A stretch of DNA of 64,000 nucleotides. Source: Spirochaetaceae bacterium (GTDB taxonomy: Bacteria; Spirochaetota; Spirochaetia; SZUA-6; Bin103). The stretch covers positions 1 to 64,000 of the forward strand of contig JAPPKD010000253.1 in assembly GCA_028820215.1 (NCBI GenBank), in the 5' to 3' direction. Positions 18,434 through 26,887 of the stretch are shown one piece after another; position 1 is the stretch's first letter; the number at the start of each line of letters is the position of its first letter. Below the pieces are notes generated by a model. It made no database searches. It worked only from the letters and a program-made list of their open reading frames with translations, and was not told where the DNA came from. A program made the position numbers and the translations under genes.

Positions 18434-19156
18434 TCAGCCGGAAGCGGCGCAGGGGTCCTGGCGGTAGAAGGCGGCGAGCTGGGCGTAGACCGCCGGGTGC
18501 TCGTCGGCCAGGGTTTCCGGCAGCTCGAAGAAGTACTCGCTGGCCACCGCGAAGAACTCCTCCGGGGCCTCGGCGGCGTAGGGGTCGAGTGCGAAGTCGT
18601 CCGGCGCCTCGCACAGCGCCGTGAACGCGTCGGTGAACGCGCGGGCCCACGCGTCCGGATCCATGCCGGCGTGCAGCGGCGGCCGGCCGTTCAGGCTGCC
18701 GTCGAGCGCGTCGAGCTTGTGGGCGACCTCGTGGACGACCACGTTGAATCCCTCGCCCGTGCCGGACGCGTCGATGTCGGCCACCGACAGGACGATCGGT
18801 CCCCCTTCGTCCCAGAACTCGCCGGCGGCATCCTCCGTCCACTCGTGGACGACGCCGGCCTCGTCCACCTCCTCGAAGTCGGCGGTGAACCGGTCGGGCA
18901 CGATCACCACGGTCGACCAGTCGGCGTACCAATCCGGGCCGAGCGCCAGCACCGGCAGGCATGCCTGCGCCGCGACCCGCGCCAGCAGCTCCGCGTCGAG
19001 CTCGGCGCCGCGGGCCGCCTCGAACCGCTTGCCGGCCAGGAATCGGTCCCCCAACCTGCGCAGCCGGACCCGCTCCGCGGGCGTGAGGCGCCGCAGGATC
19101 GCCAGGTCGCGGGTCGCCGCGCGCCACGCGTGGTCGTCTACGGCCCTCCCCCGCAT
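18434..19156 (-). CDS. mtfA: MtfA-like zinc-dependent peptidase
   Basis: A 240-residue cytoplasmic protein of the MtfA/YeeI family. The zinc-binding HEVAH motif (His142, Glu143, His146) is preceded by FNVVV, and a conserved EFFAVASEYFF helix supplies the remaining family signature. In E. coli MtfA interacts with the Mlc glucose regulator and has aminopeptidase activity; the partner here is unknown. The ATG at 19156 has GGGAG upstream. The open frame continues for some 960 codons antisense to dnaE, which is treated as a GC-rich shadow. It is divergent from dnaE with a 39-nt gap. Confidence 0.82.
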   Translation of the reverse strand: MRGRAVDDHAWRAATRDLAILRRLTPAERVRLRRLGDRFLAGKRFEAARGAELDAELLARVAAQACLPVLALGPDWYADWSTVVIVPDRFTADFEEVDEAGVVHEWTEDAAGEFWDEGGPIVLSVADIDASGTGEGFNVVVHEVAHKLDALDGSLNGRPPLHAGMDPDAWARAFTDAFTALCEAPDDFALDPYAAEAPEEFFAVASEYFFELPETLADEHPAVYAQLAAFYRQDPCAASG

Positions 19157-19160
19157 TACG

Positions 19161-19189
19161 TGGAAAACTCCCGCCGAACGGGGTACCGT
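19161..19189 (+). promoter_or_regulatory. Putative promoter for dnaE
   Basis: TGGAAA (19161-19166), a 17-bp spacer and TACCGT (19184-19189). The GTG start is only six bases beyond the -10 element, which suggests leaderless initiation. The same TACCGT hexamer occurs at the rny and der promoters. Confidence 0.45.
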
Positions 19190-19195
19190 TGGGCC

Positions 19196-22100
19196 GTGCC
19201 GCAGGCTTCGGATTTCGTCCATCTGCACGTCCACTCCGACCACTCGCTGCTCGACGGCGCGGCCACCGTGGAAGGGCTGGCCGAGTGCGCGCACCGCCAC
19301 GAGATGTCGCACCTGGCGCTCACCGACCACGGCAACATGTTCGGCGTCGCGCGCTTCGATCGCGCCTGCCGCTCGGCAGGGGTCAACCCGATCATCGGTT
19401 GCGAGTTCTACCTGGCGCCCGGTTCGCGCCACGACCGCGGCGGCGACCACTCGCGGTCGCACCACATGGGGCTGGTCGCCGCGGACGAGGTCGGGTACCG
19501 CAATCTCATGGCGCTTTCCACGATCGGCTACACGGAGGGCTTCTACTATAGGCCGCGTATCGACGACGAGGCGATTGCCCGGCACGCGGAGGGCCTGATC
19601 GGCTTCTCCGGCTGCATGTCCGGCAAGATCCCGATGCTGCTGCAACAGGACCGCATGCAGGAAGCGGAGGAGCTGGCCGGCAGGTACCGCGACATCTTCG
19701 GTCCGGACCGCTTTTACCTGGAACTGCAGGACCACGGCGCCCCCGCGGCGCAGAAGGTGCAGAACGAGCGGCTGCTTGTCCTGGCCCGGCGCACGGGTCT
19801 GCCGCTGGTCGCGACCAACGACATCCACTACTGCGGCCGCGACGACGCCGATGCTCAGGACGTGCTGATCTGCATCGGCACCAACAAGCGGCGCTCGGAC
19901 ACCGACCGGCTCAAGCACGAGCACAGCGAGCTGTACTTCAAGGGCATGGACGAGATGGCCGGCCTGTTCGCCGACCTGCCGCAGGCCCTCATCAGCACGC
20001 GCGCGATCGCCGAGCAGTGCACGCTGCAGATCCCGATGCCGGGCCCGCAGATGCCCGCCTACGAGGTGCCGGAAGGCCACACCCAGGAGTCGTACCTGGT
20101 CGCGCTCGCCCGGGAGGGCCTGCGGGAGCGCTACGGCAGCCCCACGGAGGAGGCGCAGGAACGGCTGCAGTACGAGCTCGACGTCATCGGCTCGATGGGC
20201 TACGCCGGCTACTTCCTGATCGTCTGGGACTTCATCCGCTTCGCCCGCGAGCATGGCATCCCGGTCGGCCCGGGACGTGGGTCGGGGGCGGCGTCGCTGG
20301 TGGGCTACTGCCTGCACATCACCGACATCGACCCGCTGCGGTACAACCTGCTGTTCGAGCGCTTTCTGAACGCCGAACGCGTCACCCTGCCCGACTTCGA
20401 CAACGACTTCTGCTACGAGCGGCGCGGCGAGGTGATCGACTACATCACGGGGAAGTACGGCGCCGACCGCGTGGCCCAGGTGATCACCTTCGGCAGCCTC
20501 AAGGCGCGGGCCGTGGTGCGTGACGTTGCGCGCGTGCTGGAGATCCCCTTCGGCGAAGCGGACGAGATCGCCAAGCTCATTCCCGGCGGACCGAACTCCG
20601 ACCTGAGCACGGCTCTCAAGCAGGAGGCGCGCCTGCGCGAGGTGAGGGAACAGAGCGACACGCACCGCACGCTGATCGACACTTCGCTGAAGCTGGAGGG
20701 ACTCAGCCGGCACGCCTCCACCCACGCTGCGGCGATCGTCATCGGCACCTCCGCGCTGACCGATTTCGTGCCGCTCTACCGCGACACGCGCACCGAGGCG
20801 ATTTCCACCCAGTACTCGCACGAATACCTGGAGGACTGCGGCCTGGTAAAGATCGACATCCTGGGCCTGAAGACCCTCACCCTGATCGAGCGCACGCTGC
20901 CGATGGTGCGCGCGCGCGGCGTCGAGCTCGACATGCAGACCATCCCGGAGGATGACGAGCAGACCTTCCGCATGCTGGGCGAGGGCCGGAGCGCCTGCGT
21001 GTTTCAGTTCGAGAGCGCGGGCATGCGCGCCGTCCTGACGCGCGTGAAGCCCACCTGCGTGGAGGACCTGATCGCGCTCAACGCGCTGTACCGGCCCGGG
21101 CCCATGCAGTTCATCGATCAGTTCGTCGACGCCAAGTCGGGCCGGCGCCCGATCCGCCACAAGGTCGCGGAGCTGGAGCCGATTCTGCGGGAGACCTACG
21201 GAGTGATCGTGTACCAGGAGCAGGTGATGGAGATCGCCCGCGCCGTGGCCGGCTTCAGCTTGGGACAGGCCGACCTGCTGCGGCGGGCGATGGGCAAGAA
21301 GAAGATGGAGGAGATGGAGAAGCAGCGGTCGCGCTTCGTCGACGGCGCGGTCGCAGGCGGCTTCGACCGCCAGGTCGCCGCCGAGCTGTTCGAGTCGCTG
21401 GTTCCGTTCGCGGAGTACGGCTTCCCCAAGACCCACGCCGCCCCGTATGCCGTGGTCGCCTACCGCACGGCGTACCTGAAGGCCAACTACCCGGCGGAGT
21501 TCATGGCCGCGAACCTCACCAACGAAATGCACGACACCGACAAGCTGGCGGAGTACGTGAACGAGGCGCGCGACCTGGGGCTGGAGGTGCTGCCGCCCTC
21601 CATCAACCGGTCGGCGGCCGACTTCAGCGTCGCCGAGGAACGAATCCTCTTCGGCCTGCGCGGTATCAAGAACGTGGGCACCGGTGCGGTCGACTCGATC
21701 GTCGCCGAACGGGAGCACGGCGGCCCGTACCAGGATTTCATCGACTTCGTCTCCCGCATCGACGCGCGCGCGGTCAACCGCAAGGTGATCGAGACGCTGG
21801 TTCGCGTGGGCGCATTCGACGGGCTGGGTCACAATCGCGCCACGCTGTGTGAGAACCTGGAACGGTTGCTGGAGTCGGCCGACGCGGAGCGGCAGCGCAC
21901 CGCCCACGGACAGCAGGATCTGTTCGCCGCTGACGAGGGGGTGCAGGCAGCGCGGCCGGAGCTTGCACGGCACGACGAGTGGGACCAGGCGGCGATGCTT
22001 CAGGACGAGCGCGACAACCTCGGCATGTACTTCACCGGTCATCCGCTGGACGACTACGCAGATCTGCGACCGCAGAAGGGGGTCGCCGAGCTGGCGACGC

Positions 22101-22660
22101 TGGACTCCCGCCCCGACGGGTCGCCGGTGGCGGCCATCGGCATCGTCGGCGAGATCCGGGAGATCGCCACCCGTTCCGGCCAGCGCATGGCGTTCGCGCA
22201 GTTGGAGGACTACGGCGTCACCGCGGAGGTGGTTGTGTTTCCGGACGCATTCGATGCCGGCCGCGACCGGCTCGCTACCGGTGCCGTGGTCGCCGTGAGC
22301 GGCCGGGTGGACCGCTCACGGGGCAGCAGCAAGATCCTGGCCGAAACGATCACGGCCCCCGACCGTCTGCCGGAACGACCCTACCGGAGCGTGCACCTGC
22401 GCCTGCAGGCCGACGACGAACACGGCCTGGTGGCGTTGCGCGACCTCTGCATGGATCGCCCCGGGCAGTGTCAGCTCTTTCTGCACTACGGCAACGGCAC
22501 GCCGGCCGACGACACCGGCAACGGCGACGGCGATGCGGCACGCGCCGCCGCGGGGGAAGTGGTCATCCGCGCGGGTCCGCAGCTCTCCGTGTCGAGCGAC
22601 GGCGAGATGCTGCAGGCGCTGTCCGCGTCTCCATTGGTGGTGGAAGCATGGGCGGAATGA
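19196..22660 (+). CDS. dnaE: DNA polymerase III subunit alpha
   Basis: A 1154-residue C-family replicative polymerase. The N-terminal PHP domain starts at once (HLHVHSDHS) and retains metal-binding motifs such as TDHGNM and GCEFY. The palm carries the catalytic aspartates in PDFDND (Asp400, Asp402, Asp404). Later regions include the fingers, helix-hairpin-helix and a C-terminal OB-fold. The GTG at 19196 is chosen because the PHP domain begins eight residues later; the frame is open upstream but antisense to mtfA. Its TGA overlaps the ATG of the YggT gene. Confidence 0.96.
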   Translation: MPQASDFVHLHVHSDHSLLDGAATVEGLAECAHRHEMSHLALTDHGNMFGVARFDRACRSAGVNPIIGCEFYLAPGSRHDRGGDHSRSHHMGLVAADEVGYRNLMALSTIGYTEGFYYRPRIDDEAIARHAEGLIGFSGCMSGKIPMLLQQDRMQEAEELAGRYRDIFGPDRFYLELQDHGAPAAQKVQNERLLVLARRTGLPLVATNDIHYCGRDDADAQDVLICIGTNKRRSDTDRLKHEHSELYFKGMDEMAGLFADLPQALISTRAIAEQCTLQIPMPGPQMPAYEVPEGHTQESYLVALAREGLRERYGSPTEEAQERLQYELDVIGSMGYAGYFLIVWDFIRFAREHGIPVGPGRGSGAASLVGYCLHITDIDPLRYNLLFERFLNAERVTLPDFDNDFCYERRGEVIDYITGKYGADRVAQVITFGSLKARAVVRDVARVLEIPFGEADEIAKLIPGGPNSDLSTALKQEARLREVREQSDTHRTLIDTSLKLEGLSRHASTHAAAIVIGTSALTDFVPLYRDTRTEAISTQYSHEYLEDCGLVKIDILGLKTLTLIERTLPMVRARGVELDMQTIPEDDEQTFRMLGEGRSACVFQFESAGMRAVLTRVKPTCVEDLIALNALYRPGPMQFIDQFVDAKSGRRPIRHKVAELEPILRETYGVIVYQEQVMEIARAVAGFSLGQADLLRRAMGKKKMEEMEKQRSRFVDGAVAGGFDRQVAAELFESLVPFAEYGFPKTHAAPYAVVAYRTAYLKANYPAEFMAANLTNEMHDTDKLAEYVNEARDLGLEVLPPSINRSAADFSVAEERILFGLRGIKNVGTGAVDSIVAEREHGGPYQDFIDFVSRIDARAVNRKVIETLVRVGAFDGLGHNRATLCENLERLLESADAERQRTAHGQQDLFAADEGVQAARPELARHDEWDQAAMLQDERDNLGMYFTGHPLDDYADLRPQKGVAELATLDSRPDGSPVAAIGIVGEIREIATRSGQRMAFAQLEDYGVTAEVVVFPDAFDAGRDRLATGAVVAVSGRVDRSRGSSKILAETITAPDRLPERPYRSVHLRLQADDEHGLVALRDLCMDRPGQCQLFLHYGNGTPADDTGNGDGDAARAAAGEVVIRAGPQLSVSSDGEMLQALSASPLVVEAWAE

Positions 22661-23265
22661 CGGATCTGTTTCGGTTCCTGCAGGCGGTCGTGCTGGTGTA
22701 CCTGGTGCTGGTCGCGCTCCGGATCATCATCACGTGGTTCCGCGGCGCCGATCACCACGCCCCGACCGAGATCCTGGCGCGCGTCACCGATCCCTATCTG
22801 CGCTGGTTCCAGCGCCTGCGATTCCTGCGCGTCGGCGTGTTGGACTTCTCCCCCGCGGCAGCCATTCTGGTCCTGATCGTCGCCGGGAACGTGCTGCAGC
22901 GGCTCGCGGCGGCGCAACGCGTGACCGCCGGCATCGTGCTTGCTCAGGTGCTGCTGGTCACCTGGTCGGCGGCGTCGGTACTGGTGGTGGTGTTCATGAT
23001 CATGGCCGTCGCGCGTGCGTTCATCGCCGCCATGCGCTGGGAGCAGGGCGGCGGACTGCTGAACATGCTCGATCACACGCTGCAGCCGATGGTCACCTTC
23101 GTGTCTCGCCGGATTTCGCTGGGTGAACGGCTCATGGAGCGGGGACAGACGGTGCAGAAGGTGGCCTACCTGGGCCTGATCGCCGTGCTGCTCCTGGTGG
23201 TGCTGATCGTCGGCAACATCGTGGTGCGGTGGCTGGTCGCACAGTTCCTGAGCTCTCCGTTCTAG
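22657..23265 (+). CDS. YggT family integral membrane protein
   Basis: About 202 residues with four to five hydrophobic segments and two tandem YGGT-type units. The first is around LRIIITWF with TDPYLRWFQRL; the second is around LDHTLQPMVTFVSRR. YggT proteins are linked to osmotic tolerance and cell-envelope organisation in other bacteria. ATG 22657 overlaps the dnaE stop (ATGA); an ATG at 22648 would add three residues. A hairpin follows the stop directly. Confidence 0.82.
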   Translation: MTDLFRFLQAVVLVYLVLVALRIIITWFRGADHHAPTEILARVTDPYLRWFQRLRFLRVGVLDFSPAAAILVLIVAGNVLQRLAAAQRVTAGIVLAQVLLVTWSAASVLVVVFMIMAVARAFIAAMRWEQGGGLLNMLDHTLQPMVTFVSRRISLGERLMERGQTVQKVAYLGLIAVLLLVVLIVGNIVVRWLVAQFLSSPF

Positions 23266-23267
23266 CC

Positions 23268-23298
23268 CCAAAGGCGTCGCCTGCGGCTCCGTCTTTGG
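23268..23298. terminator. Hairpin between yggT-like gene and recG
   Basis: A nine-base-pair stem (23268-23276 with 23290-23298, one G-U pair) and a 13-nt loop begin just after the YggT stop. No U tract follows, so it may be a weak or factor-assisted terminator. Its 3' arm overlaps the predicted recG -35 element. Confidence 0.35.
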
Positions 23299-23323
23299 CC
23301 CATCCCCACCTTTTCGCTACGGT
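23295..23323 (+). promoter_or_regulatory. Putative promoter for recG
   Basis: TTGGCC (23295-23300), a 17-bp spacer and TACGGT (23318-23323), eleven bases before the recG ATG. No Shine-Dalgarno lies in the short leader. Confidence 0.35.
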
Positions 23324-23334
23324 GTCCGTCGGAT

Positions 23335-25497
23335 ATGCCGCTGGCGCGCCAATCCGACGGACTCCGCAGCGGGACTCTGTCCGCACCGATCCTGGCGTGG
23401 GACGATGACGTAGCGACGCTCCGCGGCGTGGGCCCCGCCACGCGGGAGCGGCTGGGGCGGCTCGGCGTGCAGACCGTCGGCGACCTGCTGATGCACCTGC
23501 CGCGCGGCTACCAGGACCGCCGGCGGTCGCTGCCGCTGGCGCAGGTCGCCGCCGGCACCGACGCCTGCGTCAGCGCGACCGTGGTGCGCATCGGGTCCTT
23601 CCGGTTCCGCGGCCGCCGTACGCCCACGATCACGATCGCCGACGCCGCCGGCGACAGGGCCACGCTGTACGCGTTCGGCCGGCCGCAACTCGGGAGGACG
23701 CTGACAGCCGGTCAGCCGGTGCTGGTCTACGGCAGGTTCGACCGTCGCAACGGCAGGCTCCAGGCCGGCAGCTTCGAGTTGATGAGCCCGGAAGAGATGG
23801 CGGCCGGAACGCTGCTGCCCGTATATCCGGCCGCCGCCGGACTCGCGCAGCGCCTGCTGCGCCGCCTGGTCGATGAAGCCCTTGCGGGGGCCGCGCGCTC
23901 CGCCCGCTATCGGGTGCCGCGGGAAGTGGCCGCCGTCCGCCGCCTGCCCGACAAGGGCGCGGCATTGCGATGTGTCCATGGTCCGCCGGGCCCAGAGGAG
24001 GCCGAACGGGCGCGGCGCGCGCTGGCCTACGAGGAGCTGTTTCTGCTTCAGCTCGAGCTGGCGCGCCGCTCGCCGGCCGGCCGGCCGCGCCCGGCACCCC
24101 GGAAGCGAGCCGGAAGGCTGCAGGCGGCGATGCTCGAGCGGCTCCCGTTCACGCTCACGGGCGCGCAACGCGCCGTCCTGGCCGAGATCGAGAAAGATCT
24201 CTACGGGCCTCACACCTCTGCCCGGCTGCTGCAGGGAGACGTGGGCTGCGGCAAGACCCTGGTGGCGCTGCTGGCGGCCGCGGGCGTGATCGACGCCGGC
24301 CGACAGGTGGCGGTCGTCGTCCCGTCGGAGGCGCTCTGCTACCAGCATGCCGAGACCGCGTCGAGGCTGCTGGAGCCGCTGGGGGTGCGACTGGGACTGC
24401 TGTCCGGAAGCACCGACCGGGCGGCCCGGACCCACCTGCTCCCGGCCCTGGCGGCCGGCGATGTCGACCTGCTGCTGAGCACTCACGCCGTGCTCTCCGA
24501 GCCGGTTCGCTTCGCCGACCTGGGGTTGGTGGTGATCGACGAGCAGCACAAGTTCGGAGTCGCGCAGCGAGCCGCAGTCGCCGCCAAGGCGCCTCGCGGC
24601 GACCTGATCCTGATGACCGCCACGCCGGTCCCGCGGACGCTGGCGCTCACGTTCTTCGGCGACCTGACGGTGAGCTCGATCGACCGCCAGCCGCCGGGAC
24701 GTCCGGCGCTGCATACCCACCTGGTGCGCACGGAGCGCCGGGAGCGAGTGTACGCGCATGTCGAATCCGAGCTGGCCGCCGGTCGCCAGGCCTATTTCGT
24801 CTGTCCCTCCATCGGCGGCGACGACACAGTGCCGGTCGGCACGGGGGCGGACGCCAGCGGAGACCTCTTCGCCGCGGCCGCGGAGCCCGGCCCCGCGGCC
24901 GTGCCCGGGGAGGATGCGCCCGAGGCGGGGGCGGACGGTCCCGCGGCTTCGGCGAACGCGCTCTTCGCGCGGCTCCGGCAACGCTTTGCCGGTTTCCGCG
25001 TCGGGCTGGCCCACGGCGGCATGCCCCCGGCCGAGCAGCGGGCGACCTTGAGCGCCTTTCACGCAGGATCGGTCGACGCGCTGGTGGCCACCACGGTCGT
25101 GGAGGTTGGGCTCGATGTTCCGAACGCGACCTGCATGGTGGTCGAGCACGCGGAACGCTTCGGGCTCGCGGCGCTGCACCAGCTTCGCGGACGGGTCGGC
25201 CGCGGCACCGATCCCGCGTACGCCTTCTTCGTCTACGGCAAGGACCTCACACCGCAGGCGGCCGAGCGGCTCCGTGCCGTCAAGGAGCACGCCGACGGCT
25301 TCGCGCTGGCGGACCTGGACCTGGCGCAGCGCGGTCCGGGTGAGCTGGCCGGCACGCGCCAAGCGGGCCTGCCGCGGTTGCGTGCCGCGCGTCTGGCCGA
25401 CGACCTGGACCTGATGCGTCAGGCGCAGGCCGACGCGCGCCGTCATCACCGCGGTGGTCAGGAAGCGTCGGCCGCCGGCGGCCGGACATGCGGGTGA
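23335..25497 (+). CDS. recG: ATP-dependent DNA helicase RecG
   Basis: A 720-residue helicase that remodels stalled forks and branched DNA. An N-terminal wedge/OB region is followed by the helicase core. Walker A is GDVGCGKT with Lys307, and motif II is DEQH at residues 402-405, the RecG-typical form of the DExH box. Motif III is MTATPVPRTLAL, and the C-terminal RecA lobe ends in the LRGRVGRG segment. The interlobe region contains an Ala/Gly/Pro-rich insertion around residues 500-540, compared with standard RecG. The last 10 nt overlap rsmD. Confidence 0.95.
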   Translation: MPLARQSDGLRSGTLSAPILAWDDDVATLRGVGPATRERLGRLGVQTVGDLLMHLPRGYQDRRRSLPLAQVAAGTDACVSATVVRIGSFRFRGRRTPTITIADAAGDRATLYAFGRPQLGRTLTAGQPVLVYGRFDRRNGRLQAGSFELMSPEEMAAGTLLPVYPAAAGLAQRLLRRLVDEALAGAARSARYRVPREVAAVRRLPDKGAALRCVHGPPGPEEAERARRALAYEELFLLQLELARRSPAGRPRPAPRKRAGRLQAAMLERLPFTLTGAQRAVLAEIEKDLYGPHTSARLLQGDVGCGKTLVALLAAAGVIDAGRQVAVVVPSEALCYQHAETASRLLEPLGVRLGLLSGSTDRAARTHLLPALAAGDVDLLLSTHAVLSEPVRFADLGLVVIDEQHKFGVAQRAAVAAKAPRGDLILMTATPVPRTLALTFFGDLTVSSIDRQPPGRPALHTHLVRTERRERVYAHVESELAAGRQAYFVCPSIGGDDTVPVGTGADASGDLFAAAAEPGPAAVPGEDAPEAGADGPAASANALFARLRQRFAGFRVGLAHGGMPPAEQRATLSAFHAGSVDALVATTVVEVGLDVPNATCMVVEHAERFGLAALHQLRGRVGRGTDPAYAFFVYGKDLTPQAAERLRAVKEHADGFALADLDLAQRGPGELAGTRQAGLPRLRAARLADDLDLMRQAQADARRHHRGGQEASAAGGRTCG

Positions 25498-26057
25498 CCG
25501 GCGGCGCGGCTCGCGGCCGCGCGCTCAGCGTCCCGGCGGGGGCGCGGCCGATGACCGCGCGCATGCGCGAGGCGCTGTTCGTCATCCTCGGTGGCGTCCT
25601 CGGCGGTGTGCCGGGCGGAATTGACGGCGGCGTGCGGGGCCGTTCGTTCCTGGACCTGTTCGCCGGCTCGGGCCTGCTGTCCGCCGAGGCCGCCTCCCGC
25701 GGGGCGGGACCGATCGTCGCGGTGGAGCGCGACGCACGCAAGCGGCGCACGATCCGGGCGAACATCGCCGCCGTCGGCGCTCGGGCCACGGTGATCACGG
25801 CGCCGGCCGAACGGTTCATCGCCGCGGCCGGCCGGCGCGGGCAGCGGTTCGACGTGGTCTGCGTGGATCCGCCCTACGCGTACCGCCACAAGCACGGGCT
25901 GTTGACCGCGCTGGCGCAGGCGGAGCTCGTGGAGACATCCGGCTGCCTGGCGCTGCACTGCCCCGCGGACGATCCGCTCAATCCTGCGACTGTGCCGCTC
26001 AGGCTGGTCGACCGCCGGCGCTATGGACAGTCGGCGCTGATGCTCTTCCAGCCGTGA
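25488..26057 (+). CDS. rsmD: 16S rRNA (guanine(966)-N(2))-methyltransferase RsmD
   Basis: A 189-residue SAM methyltransferase acting on 16S rRNA in the 30S subunit. Key signatures are MRVTGGAARGR at the start, the SAM motif FLDLFAGSGLLS and the catalytic DPPY. Between LFVIL and SFLDLFAG it carries an extra block of tetrapeptide repeats (LGGV, LGGV, PGGI, DGGV). The block is encoded by four 12-nt units and sits in the loop before the SAM strand. The ATG overlaps the recG end. Confidence 0.9.
   Translation: MRVTGGAARGRALSVPAGARPMTARMREALFVILGGVLGGVPGGIDGGVRGRSFLDLFAGSGLLSAEAASRGAGPIVAVERDARKRRTIRANIAAVGARATVITAPAERFIAAAGRRGQRFDVVCVDPPYAYRHKHGLLTALAQAELVETSGCLALHCPADDPLNPATVPLRLVDRRRYGQSALMLFQP
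25587..25634 (+). repeat. 12-nt in-frame tandem repeat inside rsmD
   Basis: Four consecutive 12-nt units encode LGGV, LGGV, PGGI and DGGV. The units differ mostly at third codon positions, so the array is old enough to have drifted while keeping the Gly-Gly core. Confidence 0.65.
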
Positions 26058-26081
26058 CCGGCCCGATCCCACCGACGGGGG

Positions 26082-26110
26082 TTGCAAGCGTGGAGGATCG
26101 GTAGTAGAAC
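26082..26110 (+). promoter_or_regulatory. Putative promoter for tRNA-Thr
   Basis: TTGCAA (26082-26087), a 17-bp spacer and TAGAAC (26105-26110), placing transcription start about 15 nt before the tRNA. Confidence 0.45.
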
Positions 26111-26131
26111 CTGCCGCATGTACGAGGGGCT

Positions 26132-26204
26132 GCCTCTGTAGCTCAGTTGGTAGAGCACCTCCATGGTAAGGAGGGGGTCACCGGTTCAAATCCGGTCGGA
26201 GGCT
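26132..26204 (+). tRNA. tRNA-Thr (anticodon GGT)
   Basis: A 73-nt cloverleaf. Acceptor GCCTCTG pairs with CGGAGGC, with discriminator T. The D stem is GCTC/GAGC, the anticodon stem CCTCC/GGAGG with loop ATGGTAA, and the T arm contains GGTTCAAATCC. Anticodon GGT reads ACC/ACU threonine codons. The CCA end is not encoded. Confidence 0.95.
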
Positions 26205-26209
26205 CGTTT

Positions 26210-26243
26210 CGGGCCCGTTCCGCACAGGGGTGACGTGGGCCCG
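26210..26243. terminator. Possible hairpin after tRNA-Thr
   Basis: CGGGCCC (26210-26216) can pair with GGGCCCG (26237-26243) across a 20-nt loop. There is no U tract; it ends just before the rpmG -35 element. Confidence 0.25.
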
Positions 26244-26244
26244 C

Positions 26245-26278
26245 TTGACACGTGCCCGGCGTTCCCGTATTCCTATAT
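26245..26278 (+). promoter_or_regulatory. Putative promoter for rpmG
   Basis: A perfect TTGACA (26245-26250) precedes an AT-rich patch (26268-26280, beginning TATTCCTATATG) at 17 or more bp. The exact -10 is ambiguous, but this is the best -35 box in the block and probably drives rpmG and possibly the tRNA-Trp/secE/nusG genes. Confidence 0.5.
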
Positions 26279-26304
26279 GACCCTTCGGCAACGGAGTACT
26301 CTCG

Positions 26305-26502
26305 ATGGCCAAGACCAAGGTGGTGGAGTTGGTGGCGTTGGCTTGCACGCAGCCTGACGGCTGCACGCAGCCCGACGGCCTGGAGCTTCGCAACTACACG
26401 ACGACCAAGAATCGTCGCAATACGCAGGGCAAGCTTGAGCTCAAGAAGTATTGCCCCCGCTGCCGCACGCACACGGTGCATCGAGAGGCGCGCGTCAAGT
26501 AG
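26305..26502 (+). CDS. rpmG: 50S ribosomal protein L33
   Basis: A 65-residue L33 with the conserved [10 protein letters not shown] and [18 protein letters not shown] segments. The C-terminal zinc pair CPRC is intact. In the N-terminal half the usual CxxC is replaced by a duplicated CTQPDG hexapeptide, giving Cys14 and Cys20 five residues apart and an extra 13 or so residues in the loop before RNY. CGGAG lies upstream of the ATG. Confidence 0.95.
   Translation: MAKTKVVELVALACTQPDGCTQPDGLELRNYTTTKNRRNTQGKLELKKYCPRCRTHTVHREARVK
26344..26379 (+). repeat. 18-nt in-frame tandem duplication inside rpmG
   Basis: Units 26344-26361 and 26362-26379 differ at one position and each encodes CTQPDG. Confidence 0.85.
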
Positions 26503-26562
26503 CTGCAGAGTGGTTTGACGAGTCGGATTGAAGGCGAGCGGGCGCGGAACGAAGGCATCGGA

Positions 26563-26637
26563 AGGCCAGTAGCTCCAACTGGTTAGAGCGCCGGTCTCCA
26601 AAACCGGATGTTGCAGGTTCGAATCCTGCCTGGCCTG
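26563..26637 (+). tRNA. tRNA-Trp (anticodon CCA)
   Basis: A 75-nt cloverleaf. Acceptor AGGCCAG pairs with CTGGCCT, with discriminator G. The anticodon stem CCGGT/ACCGG carries CCA in the loop, and the T arm has GGTTCGAATCC. Its place between rpmG and secE is typical of several bacterial phyla including spirochaetes. Confidence 0.96.
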
Positions 26638-26661
26638 GAAGCGAGTTGAGGAAGCGATATC

Positions 26662-26841
26662 GTGGGTCGGATCATACAGTTCTTTCGCGAGAGCTACGGC
26701 GAGTTGCGCAAGGTGGCGTGGCCGAGCCGAGAGGAGGTCGCCAGCTCCACGAAGGTGGTGCTCGTGTCGGTCTCCCTCATTGCGCTCGCGCTGGGGCTGA
26801 TCGACTTCCTGCTGTTTCAGGCGATCGATCTGGTCTTCTGA
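26662..26841 (+). CDS. secE: Preprotein translocase subunit SecE
   Basis: A 59-residue single-span subunit of SecYEG. The amphipathic helix FFRESYGELRKVAWPSREE contains the conserved WPSR motif and is followed by one transmembrane helix of about 20 residues. The GTG at 26662 is preceded by GAGGAAG. SecE stabilises SecY, which is encoded about 25 kb downstream in the spc cluster. Confidence 0.93.
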   Translation: MGRIIQFFRESYGELRKVAWPSREEVASSTKVVLVSVSLIALALGLIDFLLFQAIDLVF

Positions 26842-26887
26842 GCGGCAGCACGCGCACGGGAAACGGCTGAGGAGCGGGTTTCGAGGA

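Noticed and set aside
19157..22042. Reverse-strand frame continuous with mtfA and antisense to dnaE
   Set aside because: Only the last 240 codons match a family (MtfA); the rest mirrors dnaE codons and lacks a start signal.
26515..26545. Promoter with TTGACG ahead of tRNA-Trp
   Set aside because: No acceptable -10 at proper spacing was found.
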